From contig JADYYV010000331.1 in the NCBI GenBank assembly GCA_020853455.1, forward strand, positions 1 through 7,441: 7,441 bases of DNA, given 5' to 3'. The position numbers and the translations under genes were made by a program. The notes below the pieces were generated by a model. That model was not told the origin of the DNA, did no database searches, and saw only the letters and a program-made list of their open reading frames with translations. This document shows, in pieces, positions 1 through 5,909 of this stretch (position 1 is the stretch's first letter; each line of letters begins with the position of its first letter). Source of the DNA: Alphaproteobacteria bacterium. GTDB taxonomy: Bacteria; Pseudomonadota; Alphaproteobacteria; Micavibrionales; UBA2020.

Positions 1-107
1 AAACACGCGATAAAAACAACAAAGTGGTTCGCCGTCGCGATGGCAAAGGCAAGATGCGCCTTTACGTCATCAACAAGGAAAACCCCCGCATGAAAGCCAA
101 GCAGTAA
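1..107 (+). CDS. rpmJ: 50S ribosomal protein L36, 3' part
   Basis: This is the C-terminal part of the small large-subunit protein L36; the start lies before the window. The frame from base 3 to the stop TAA at 105-107 reads TRDKNNKVVRRR, then DGKGKMRLYVINKENPRMKA, then KQ. The blocks KVVRRR, YVINK and NPRMKA are the L36 signature. The visible part has no cysteine, so this is the zinc-free (C-minus) form that is usual in alphaproteobacteria. One oddity is the DGKGKM stretch between the RRR and RLYVIN blocks, where most relatives have a single glycine, so the loop appears about five residues longer. It is followed by a 53-bp gap and mreB on the same strand. Confidence 0.9.
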   Translation, partial: TRDKNNKVVRRRDGKGKMRLYVINKENPRMKAKQ

Positions 108-133
108 TCTCTTCGAACGTTTTTTCCGTGACT

Positions 134-145
134 CCCCGCAAGGGG
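134..145 (+). terminator. GNRA-capped hairpin between rpmJ and mreB, possible weak terminator
   Basis: CCCC-GCAA-GGGG forms a four-GC-pair stem with a GCAA (GNRA-type) tetraloop, followed by CTTTAGG. The U-tract is only three bases, so it would be at best a leaky terminator of rpmJ. It ends four bases before the mreB ribosome binding site (AGGA, 150-153), so it could also affect mreB translation. A T6 run at 120-125 lies upstream of the hairpin and does not help termination. I could not recognise a promoter for mreB in this gap. Confidence 0.35.
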
Positions 146-160
146 CTTTAGGAACCCAAG

Positions 161-1201
161 ATGCTCTCGAGACTGCTAGGCCTTATGTCCGCCGATATGG
201 CGATCGACCTTGGAACCGCAAACACCCTCGTGTATGTGCGCGGGCAGGGCATTGTCCTGAACGAACCTTCCGTCGTCGCCATGAAATACGAAGACGGCAA
301 AAAACTGCCGCTCGCCGTCGGCGAAGACGCGAAAATGATGCTGGGCCGCACGCCCGGCAATATCGTGGCGATCCGTCCCTTGCGCGACGGCGTCATCGCG
401 GATTTCGAAGCCGCGGAATTCATGATCAAATACTTTATCTCCAAGGTTCATAACCGCCGCAGCTTCGCGTCGCCCCGCATGGTCATCTGCGTGCCCTCCG
501 GCTCCACCGCCGTCGAGCGCCGCGCCATTCAGGAATCCGCTGAATCCGCAGGTGCGCGCGATGTGAAACTGATCGAAGAACCCATGGCAGCCGCCATCGG
601 CGCAGGACTTCCTGTTACCGAACCGACCGGATCGATGGTCGTCGATATCGGCGGCGGCACGACCGAAGTTGCTGTCATTTCGCTGGGCGGTATCGTCTAT
701 GCGCGCTCTGTGCGCGTCGGCGGCGACAAGATGGATGAAGCCATCATCAACTATATCCGCCGCACGCATAACCTGTTGATCGGTGAATCGACCGCCGAGC
801 GCGTAAAGAAAGAAATCGGCTCCGCCTGCCCGCCGGAAGACGGCGAAGGCCGCCTGATGGAGATTAAAGGCCGCGACCTGATGAACGGCGTGCCGAAAGA
901 ACTCGTGATTTCCGAACGCCAGATCGCCGAAGCGCTGGCTGAACCCGTCGGCGCGATTATCGATGCCGTCAAGGGCGCGCTGGAACACACCGCCCCCGAA
1001 CTCGCGGCTGATATTGTCGATCGCGGCATCGTTATGACCGGCGGCGGCTCCCTGCTGTCGAACCTTGACTACGTCCTGCGCTATGCGACCGGCCTTGCGG
1101 TCATGGTGGCGGATGACCCCCTGTCCTGCGTTGCGCTCGGCTCCGGTCAGGCGCTTGAAAACCTGCCCAAGCTGCGCGGCGTCCTCAGCTCGATGTACTA
1201 A
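161..1201 (+). CDS. mreB: Rod shape-determining protein MreB (bacterial actin)
   Basis: MreB is an actin-family ATPase that forms antiparallel filaments on the inner face of the cytoplasmic membrane and directs the side-wall peptidoglycan machinery. The 346-residue length is normal. Visible motifs are the phosphate-1 loop DLGTANT (residues 16-22) followed by VYVRGQGIVLNEPSVVA, the EEPMAAAIGAG segment, the phosphate-2 loop DIGGGTTE (from Asp162) and the adenosine motif MTGGGS (292-297). The short N-terminal segment MLSRLLGLMSADM resembles the amphipathic membrane-binding end of other MreBs and matches the family start, so ATG 161 is preferred over the later in-frame ATGs at 185 and 197. An AGGA ribosome binding site sits 7 bases before the start. 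mreC follows after 146 bp with its own promoter, so mreB may be transcribed apart from mreCD. No truncation or missing key residue is seen. Confidence 0.98.
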   Translation: MLSRLLGLMSADMAIDLGTANTLVYVRGQGIVLNEPSVVAMKYEDGKKLPLAVGEDAKMMLGRTPGNIVAIRPLRDGVIADFEAAEFMIKYFISKVHNRRSFASPRMVICVPSGSTAVERRAIQESAESAGARDVKLIEEPMAAAIGAGLPVTEPTGSMVVDIGGGTTEVAVISLGGIVYARSVRVGGDKMDEAIINYIRRTHNLLIGESTAERVKKEIGSACPPEDGEGRLMEIKGRDLMNGVPKELVISERQIAEALAEPVGAIIDAVKGALEHTAPELAADIVDRGIVMTGGGSLLSNLDYVLRYATGLAVMVADDPLSCVALGSGQALENLPKLRGVLSSMY

Positions 1202-1214
1202 GACCCCGGTCTTA
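1199..1214 (+). terminator. Hairpin at the mreB stop codon
   Basis: TAAGAC-CCCG-GTCTTA is a perfect 6-bp stem with a 4-base loop that begins on the mreB stop codon itself. A short T-run (GTTTT, 1221-1225) follows about seven bases after the stem, too far for a classic intrinsic terminator. It may protect the mreB mRNA 3' end or be a weak terminator. A strong promoter lies about 65 bases downstream, which fits a transcript boundary here. Confidence 0.4.
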
Positions 1215-1279
1215 AGCTTCGTTTTCCCGATAGATACAATTTTAAATAACAGTTTCAGCGACTTGGGACGAACTTCCTT

Positions 1280-1309
1280 TTGCCTTTGTTAAGGAATTCT
1301 TGCTATAAT
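1280..1309 (+). promoter_or_regulatory. Extended -10 promoter of mreCD
   Basis: TATAAT at 1304-1309 is a perfect sigma-70 -10 hexamer preceded by TGC (1301-1303), an extended -10 element. With an 18-base spacer the -35 would be TTGCCT at 1280-1285 (four of six matches to TTGACA). Transcription would start near 1316, giving a leader of about 32 bases before the mreC TTG start. The 11-mer around the -10 (TTGCTATAATT, 1300-1310) recurs exactly in front of dnaN. Confidence 0.75.
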
Positions 1310-1336
1310 TAAGTCTGGGTTCACTTTTAAGGCTTC

Positions 1337-1340
1337 GAGG
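1337..1340 (+). promoter_or_regulatory. Ribosome binding site deciding the mreC TTG start
   Basis: GAGG lies 7 bases before TTG 1348, ideal spacing. The first in-frame ATG (1393) has no purine-rich stretch at a useful distance (GCGCTGCCG precedes it). This favours TTG 1348 as the mreC start. Confidence 0.6.
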
Positions 1341-1347
1341 CCCGGTT

Positions 1348-2244
1348 TTGGTTTCTCACCGTCCACATAAATCTGTTCTGCAGGCGCTGCCGATGAGGAC
1401 GCTGACCACGCGCCTGACGCCTGCTGTGCTGGTTTTGCTGGCCGTGACCCTGATGGTCTTCCACAAAATGGACGCGCTGCCGGTCGAGCAGATGCGCGTC
1501 GCCCTGACAGATAAAATGACGCCTGTGATGACGGCGGTTTCCAGCCCGTTTGTCGCGCTGACGGATTCGTTTGACGGCATCGCCACGCTCCGCCAGCTGC
1601 GCGCCGAAAATATGCAGCTGCGCGAAGAAAACGCGAAACTGCAAAAATGGTATGAAAACGCCCTGCGTTATCAGGCGGAAAACCAGTCCTTCCGCGAACT
1701 GCTGAACGTGAAGGCGGACCCCGCGCTAACCTATGTGACGACGCGCGTCGTATCCGATCCGGGCGGCTCTTTCGTGAAAAGCGTGCTGCTGCCGGTCGGT
1801 ACCAATGACCGCGTCAGCAAGGGCAATGCGGTGATGTCGGGGCAGGGGCTGATCGGTCGCGTGACCGAAGCGGGCGATCGTTCCGCGCGCGTACTGCTGG
1901 TCACGGATTTGAACTCCCACATTCCGGTGACCATCCAGAACACGCGCACAAAGGCGATTTTGGCGGGTAAAAACACAGATTTGCTGAAACTGGAACGCCT
2001 GCCGCAGGATAGCGGCCTGACCGTGGGTCAGCGCGTCGTGACCTCCGGCGACGGCGGCCAGCTTCCGCCCGACGTTCCCATCGGCGTGATCGTCGAAGTC
2101 GGCGCGGACGGCGTATTCGTGAAGCCGCTGTCCGAAATCGAAAAGATCACCTATGTGCAGGTCATCAACGCCGATGTTGATCGTGGTTTATCAACCGGCG
2201 AAATCAGCACGCCCGTCGATAAACATTCCAGCAAAAGAAAATGA
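1348..2244 (+). CDS. mreC: Rod shape-determining protein MreC
   Basis: MreC is a bitopic inner-membrane protein whose periplasmic part binds and activates PBP2-RodA and links them to MreB. The 298 residues show a short cytoplasmic N-terminus with two arginines, one transmembrane segment (about 23-39, TPAVLVLLAVTLMVF), a coiled coil (about 78-120, including LRQLRAENMQLREENAKL) and the MreC beta-domain pair (about 125-275, with GLIGRV, the LLVTDLNSHIPV stretch and VVTSGDGG). The chosen start is TTG 1348, backed by GAGG seven bases upstream; the pattern LPMRTLTTRL before the membrane segment resembles alphaproteobacterial MreC N-termini, which usually have some residues ahead of it. ATG 1393 (15 residues shorter) is the alternative. 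The end overlaps the mreD start in ATGA, implying translational coupling. The C-terminus ends in a small basic stretch (KHSSKRK). Confidence 0.95.
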   Translation: MVSHRPHKSVLQALPMRTLTTRLTPAVLVLLAVTLMVFHKMDALPVEQMRVALTDKMTPVMTAVSSPFVALTDSFDGIATLRQLRAENMQLREENAKLQKWYENALRYQAENQSFRELLNVKADPALTYVTTRVVSDPGGSFVKSVLLPVGTNDRVSKGNAVMSGQGLIGRVTEAGDRSARVLLVTDLNSHIPVTIQNTRTKAILAGKNTDLLKLERLPQDSGLTVGQRVVTSGDGGQLPPDVPIGVIVEVGADGVFVKPLSEIEKITYVQVINADVDRGLSTGEISTPVDKHSSKRK

Positions 2245-2783
2245 GCATGGCTTTTGGCGCCGATGACGGCTGGCAGGGCTCCACCGCAAGTATGCTTGGC
2301 CGCTGGGCGATGACGGCGGTTTTTATCGTCGTGTTGCTGGTGCTGTCCACCTTCCCGTTCAAGATCGGCCATTTCGGCGAGATACGCCCGTCCTTTATGC
2401 TGATGGCGATTTATTACTGGGCGATCATGCGTCCCTCCACCCTGTCGCCGATTGCGACCTTTATCGTCGGCATCGCCTTTGACCTTATGGGCGGATTCCC
2501 GCTGGGCCTGAACGCGATGACGCTGCTGATCGTGCAGTGGGGAACGCGCCGCCAGCGCAAATTTGTGCTGGGGCAGGGGTTCATCGTGCTGTGGATGGGC
2601 CTTGCGCTGGTCAGTCTCGGCGCCGGACTGTTCCAGTGGGCGGTTTATTCCAGCTTTCACCAGAATTTCCAGCCGGGCTCGCTGAAACCGGTGCTGACCA
2701 GCGTGGTCATGACGACCGTGATTTTTCCGCTGATCGTGCTGCCGCTCTCGGCCTTTAACAAAAGCCTCGCCGAACGGCAATAA
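2241..2783 (+). CDS. mreD: Rod shape-determining protein MreD
   Basis: MreD is a polytopic inner-membrane component of the elongasome that works with MreC in controlling PBP2-RodA. The 180-residue length is typical. About five to six hydrophobic segments can be seen: 22-40, 50-63, 67-84, 90-100, 108-132 and 150-172. The family's loop pattern is present: Arg49-Pro50 (IRPSFMLMAIYYWAI) and then Arg64-Pro65, followed by the GIAFDLMGGFPLGLNAMTLL block. The start ATG overlaps the mreC stop (ATGA, 2241-2244), and the purine-rich AAAAGAAA before it is only a weak ribosome binding site, so translation probably depends on ribosomes finishing mreC. A second ATG two codons later (2247) is possible. A 50-bp gap separates it from mrdA. 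Confidence 0.95.
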   Translation: MSMAFGADDGWQGSTASMLGRWAMTAVFIVVLLVLSTFPFKIGHFGEIRPSFMLMAIYYWAIMRPSTLSPIATFIVGIAFDLMGGFPLGLNAMTLLIVQWGTRRQRKFVLGQGFIVLWMGLALVSLGAGLFQWAVYSSFHQNFQPGSLKPVLTSVVMTTVIFPLIVLPLSAFNKSLAERQ

Positions 2784-2788
2784 CAGGC

Positions 2789-2809
2789 CGGAATCCCGTT
2801 TAAATTCCG
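2789..2809 (+). repeat. Inverted repeat between mreD and mrdA
   Basis: CGGAAT (2789-2794) pairs with ATTCCG (2804-2809) around a 9-base loop. The following CCTTTGCTT is a poor U-tract, so this is at most a weak terminator of mreCD. The left arm and loop carry a GAATC (GANTC) site at 2791-2795, and the loop and right arm contain the proposed -35 of the mrdA promoter. It may therefore be a control site rather than an RNA hairpin. Confidence 0.35.
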
Positions 2810-2827
2810 CCTTTGCTTCTGTAATAT
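2799..2827 (+). promoter_or_regulatory. Possible leaderless promoter of mrdA-rodA
   Basis: TTTAAA (2799-2804, four of six matches to the -35) and TAATAT (2822-2827, four of six matches to the -10, with the conserved TAnnnT) are separated by exactly 17 bases. Only six bases lie between the -10 and the mrdA ATG at 2834, so transcription would begin at or next to the start codon. The lack of any ribosome binding site before mrdA fits this. Each hexamer alone is weak, so this is a moderate call. Confidence 0.4.
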
Positions 2828-2833
2828 GCCCCC

Positions 2834-4762
2834 ATGAACCGGGATATGGAGAGATATAAGGAATTCTCCCGCCGCGCCTTGATTATCGGCGCTGCGCAAA
2901 CCACGCTGTTCGGCGTACTGGCGACACGTCTTGGATACCTGCAGGTGGTGGAGCAGGAACGCTTCCAGACCCTGTCCGATAAAAACCGCATATCGCTGCG
3001 TCTTGTTTCCGCAGGGCGCGGCGAGATCATGGACCGCTTCGGCGTGCCGCTGGCGATCAACACGCAGAATTTCCGCACTTTCCTTGTGCCCGAACAGGCG
3101 AACGATGTCGAAGAAACATTGTACCGTCTGTCGAAACTCATCCCCGTGACCGAAGACGACAAGCAGGCCGTGCTGCTGGCGCTTGGCAAGGTGCGCCCCT
3201 TCACGCCGATCCTCGTCAAGGAAAACCTCACCTGGGAAGACATGGCGATGGTGGAACAGAATTTCCCCGACCTGCCCGGCGTTTCGACCGAAGAGGGGGA
3301 AATCCGCTCCTATCCGCTTGGCCTCGCGACCGCGCATATCATCGGCTATGTCGGCCGCGTCAGCGAAGCGGAGCTGGCGGCGGAAGAAACCAAGGAAAAA
3401 AACCCGGTCATGACGATTCCGGGATTCCGCATCGGCAAGACCGGCGTCGAGAAAAAATTCGACGCAGAACTGCGCGGCGTTGCGGGCCAGATACAGGCCG
3501 AGGTCAACGTCGTCGGCCGCGAAATCCGCGAACTGTCGCGCCGTGATCCGAAAAAAGGCCATCGCCTGACGCTAACGCTGGACGCCGACCTGCAGATGCA
3601 GTGCCAGGAAATGCTTGCCAAGGAACGCTCGGCCGCCGCCGTCGTCATGGATGCGTTTACGGGCGAGGTTTATGCGCTCTGTTCTTATCCCAGTTTTGAT
3701 CCCAACCTGTTCAGCCGCGGCATTCCCGCCGATATTTGGGAAGGCCTGCTGGCCGACGAAACGAACCCGCTCACCAACAAGGCGGTGGCGGGGCAGTACC
3801 CGCCGGGATCGACGTTCAAAATGGTCACGGCGCTCGCTGCGCTGGAGGCCGGCATTCCGCCCGGCACGCATGTGTTCTGCCCGGGCTATTACATGCTGGG
3901 CAAGGATAAATTCCACTGCTGGAAACCGGCAGGCCACGGCAGCGTCGGCTTTGAAGGCGCGCTGGTGCAATCCTGCGACTGCTTTTTCTATGAGATGGGC
4001 AACCGCATCGGCGTCGATGCCATCGCGAAAATGGCGCGCCGCCTTGGGCTTGGCGCGAAAATGGATTTCGATGTGCCGGGCGAAGGCGAAGGCATTATTC
4101 CCGACCGGGCGTGGAAGCTGAAGCGCTATAAGGAACAATGGCATAAAGGCGAAACCCTCAACAGCGCAATCGGGCAGGGGCACACATTGACGACGCCGCT
4201 GCAGCTGGCGACGATGACCGCGCGGCTGGTGAACGGCGGAAAGGCCGTGAAGCCCGTCCTTGTGCGCACGATCGAGGAAAAGGGCAGCCAGATCCCCGAA
4301 TGGAAACATATCGGGCTCAACCCGGCGCATCTTGCGATCATCATGCGCGGCATGGATGGTGTCGTGAACGGCGCGCAGGGCACGGCCAAGGGCTCGCGCA
4401 TCACCGAAGCGCCCTATTCGATGGGCGGCAAGACCGGCACGGCGCAGGTGCGCCGCATTACGGCCGCGATGCGCGCGCAGGGCATCAAGAACGAAACGCT
4501 GCCGTGGCGCTGGCGTCACCATGCGTTGTTCGTCGGATACGGCCCTGTCGAAGCGCCGCGCTATGTGACGGCGGTCATCGTCGAACACGGGGTCGGCGGC
4601 GCGAAGGCGGCGGCGCCCATCGCGCGCGACATCCTGCTGGCGATCCAGAAGCGCGCGCCGCACCGCATCCACACGGTCGATGAAGCCGTCGAGGCAGCCG
4701 CGGCCAGCGGCGAAGCGCCCAAAAAACCCGCGCCGCGCAACAAGCGCAAGAAAAGGCAGTAA
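2834..4762 (+). CDS. mrdA: Penicillin-binding protein 2 (elongasome transpeptidase)
   Basis: PBP2 is the class B DD-transpeptidase that cross-links glycan strands made by RodA during side-wall growth. The 642 residues contain a short cytoplasmic end, one membrane anchor (about 14-33), a PBP-dimer or pedestal domain (about 60-240, starting at RGEIMDRFGVPLA) and the transpeptidase domain (about 270-610). The catalytic motifs are intact: SxxK as Ser326-Thr-Phe-Lys329 within PPGSTFK, the SxN-type motif as Ser380-Cys-Asp382 (SxD is normal for PBP2) and KTGT at 533-536. Cys349, Cys362, His368 and Cys381 match in position the zinc site known from PBP2 proteins. The C-terminus carries a strongly basic periplasmic tail (630-642, eight Lys/Arg of 13). 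The start ATG 2834 gives MNRDMERYKEFSRRAL, which fits the family; no ribosome binding site is visible before it. rodA starts 3 bases after the stop. Confidence 0.97.
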   Translation: MNRDMERYKEFSRRALIIGAAQTTLFGVLATRLGYLQVVEQERFQTLSDKNRISLRLVSAGRGEIMDRFGVPLAINTQNFRTFLVPEQANDVEETLYRLSKLIPVTEDDKQAVLLALGKVRPFTPILVKENLTWEDMAMVEQNFPDLPGVSTEEGEIRSYPLGLATAHIIGYVGRVSEAELAAEETKEKNPVMTIPGFRIGKTGVEKKFDAELRGVAGQIQAEVNVVGREIRELSRRDPKKGHRLTLTLDADLQMQCQEMLAKERSAAAVVMDAFTGEVYALCSYPSFDPNLFSRGIPADIWEGLLADETNPLTNKAVAGQYPPGSTFKMVTALAALEAGIPPGTHVFCPGYYMLGKDKFHCWKPAGHGSVGFEGALVQSCDCFFYEMGNRIGVDAIAKMARRLGLGAKMDFDVPGEGEGIIPDRAWKLKRYKEQWHKGETLNSAIGQGHTLTTPLQLATMTARLVNGGKAVKPVLVRTIEEKGSQIPEWKHIGLNPAHLAIIMRGMDGVVNGAQGTAKGSRITEAPYSMGGKTGTAQVRRITAAMRAQGIKNETLPWRWRHHALFVGYGPVEAPRYVTAVIVEHGVGGAKAAAPIARDILLAIQKRAPHRIHTVDEAVEAAAASGEAPKKPAPRNKRKKRQ

Positions 4763-4765
4763 CCC

Positions 4766-5896
4766 ATGCGCCGTGAAAACATGAATCTGTACGACAAGCT
4801 GTTGTCCATCAGCTGGCCGTTCCTGCTGCTGATCACCATGACGGCCTGCGTGGGTTTCGTGTCGCTTTATTCGGCGGCCGGGGGCAGCCTCGAGCCCTGG
4901 GCGGGCAAGCAGATGATGCGTTTCGTGATCGGCATGTGCGGCCTTATCATCACCGCCATGATCGATATCCGCATCTGGATGAAATTTGCCTATGTCATCT
5001 TCGGCTTCGTGGTCGTACTGCTGATTTACGTCGATATCAAGGGCCATACCAGCATGGGCGCGCAGCGCTGGATCGATCTCGGCTTTTTACAGCTACAGCC
5101 GTCGGAGCCGATGAAGATCGCAATCGTGTTGGCGCTGGCGCGATTTTTCCACGGCGCGACCGCCGAAGACGTCAAAAACCCGTTCTTCCTGATCGTGCCG
5201 CTGGGCATTCTCGCGCTGCCGGTTCTGCTGGTCATGTTGCAGCCCGATCTTGGCACGGCCATTTCGCTGATCGCGGCAGCCGGCGCGATGTTCTTTCTGG
5301 CGGGGGTATCGTACTGGATGTTCCTCGTGGTGGCGGGCGCCGGCATCGCCGCCATGCCGGTATTGTGGCACCTGCTGCACGACTACCAGAAAAAACGCGT
5401 CATGATCTTCCTCGACCCCGAAAGCGATCCGCTGGGGGCCGGTTACCACATCACCCAGTCGAAAATCGCGCTGGGATCGGGCGGGGTCTTTGGCAAGGGT
5501 TTCCTGCACGGCACGCAAAGCCACCTGAACTTCCTGCCGGAAAAACAGACCGACTTTATTTTCACCCTGTTCACCGAGGAATGGGGGCTGGTCGGCGGGC
5601 TTGCGCTGTTCGCGCTTTTGGGGCTTATCATCGCCTATGGCTATATCATGGCGTTCCGCTGCCAGAACCAGTTCGGCCGCCTGCTGGTGGCGGGCATTAT
5701 CGTCAATTTTTCGCTTTATATTTTCATCAACACAGGTATGGTCATGGGACTTTTGCCGGTGGTGGGCGTGCCGCTGGCGCTGGTGTCGCATGGCGGCACC
5801 GTGATGCTCTCGGTTCTGTTCGGCTTCGGTCTTTTGATGTCCGCACATGTCCACCGTGACGTCAAATTCTCCCGCCGCGGTCTCGATGTCGTCTAG
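4766..5896 (+). CDS. rodA: Peptidoglycan glycosyltransferase RodA (SEDS family)
   Basis: RodA polymerises lipid II into glycan strands in the inner membrane, in complex with PBP2. The 376 residues form about ten hydrophobic segments. Family marks are SLYSAAGG after the first helix, GAQRWIDLGFLQLQPSEPMKI (from residue 98), the LLVMLQPDLGTA stretch, and LGSGGVFGKG followed by GTQSHLNFLPEKQTDFIF. Asp263 in TDFIF is the expected catalytic aspartate (Asp262 in E. coli). VGVPLALVSHGGT near the C-terminus is also typical. AAGG at 4753-4756, inside the end of mrdA, is the likely ribosome binding site for ATG 4766. An in-frame ATG at 4781 is a less likely start. Directly coupled to mrdA (3-base gap) and followed 13 bases later by the FGase gene. 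Confidence 0.97.
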   Translation: MRRENMNLYDKLLSISWPFLLLITMTACVGFVSLYSAAGGSLEPWAGKQMMRFVIGMCGLIITAMIDIRIWMKFAYVIFGFVVVLLIYVDIKGHTSMGAQRWIDLGFLQLQPSEPMKIAIVLALARFFHGATAEDVKNPFFLIVPLGILALPVLLVMLQPDLGTAISLIAAAGAMFFLAGVSYWMFLVVAGAGIAAMPVLWHLLHDYQKKRVMIFLDPESDPLGAGYHITQSKIALGSGGVFGKGFLHGTQSHLNFLPEKQTDFIFTLFTEEWGLVGGLALFALLGLIIAYGYIMAFRCQNQFGRLLVAGIIVNFSLYIFINTGMVMGLLPVVGVPLALVSHGGTVMLSVLFGFGLLMSAHVHRDVKFSRRGLDVV

Positions 5897-5909
5897 AAAA
5901 CAAGAAAAA

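Noticed and set aside
120..125. T6 run after rpmJ as an intrinsic terminator
   Set aside because: No stable GC-rich stem lies directly upstream; the only good hairpin (134-145) is downstream of the run.
176..988. A 270-codon minus-strand frame within mreB
   Set aside because: Shadow of mreB; composition is atypical and no family features are seen.
1289..1330. Repeated TTAA boxes before mreC as a possible CtrA site
   Set aside because: The spacings between TTAA copies are 16 and 14 bases, not the 7 bases of the CtrA consensus TTAA-N7-TTAA.
2657..3562. A 301-codon minus-strand frame across the mreD-mrdA junction
   Set aside because: It spans two convincing plus-strand genes and their promoter gap and shows no protein family features.
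3572..5047. A 491-codon open frame on the minus strand opposite mrdA and rodA
   Set aside because: It is a shadow caused by GC-rich codon bias; the plus strand holds the complete catalytic motifs of PBP2 and RodA, and the minus frame gives low-complexity Arg/His/Asp-rich protein without recognisable domains.
4936..5859. A 307-codon plus-strand frame overlapping rodA
   Set aside because: Out-of-frame shadow of rodA, Arg/His/Gly-rich, with no ribosome binding site or recognisable domain.
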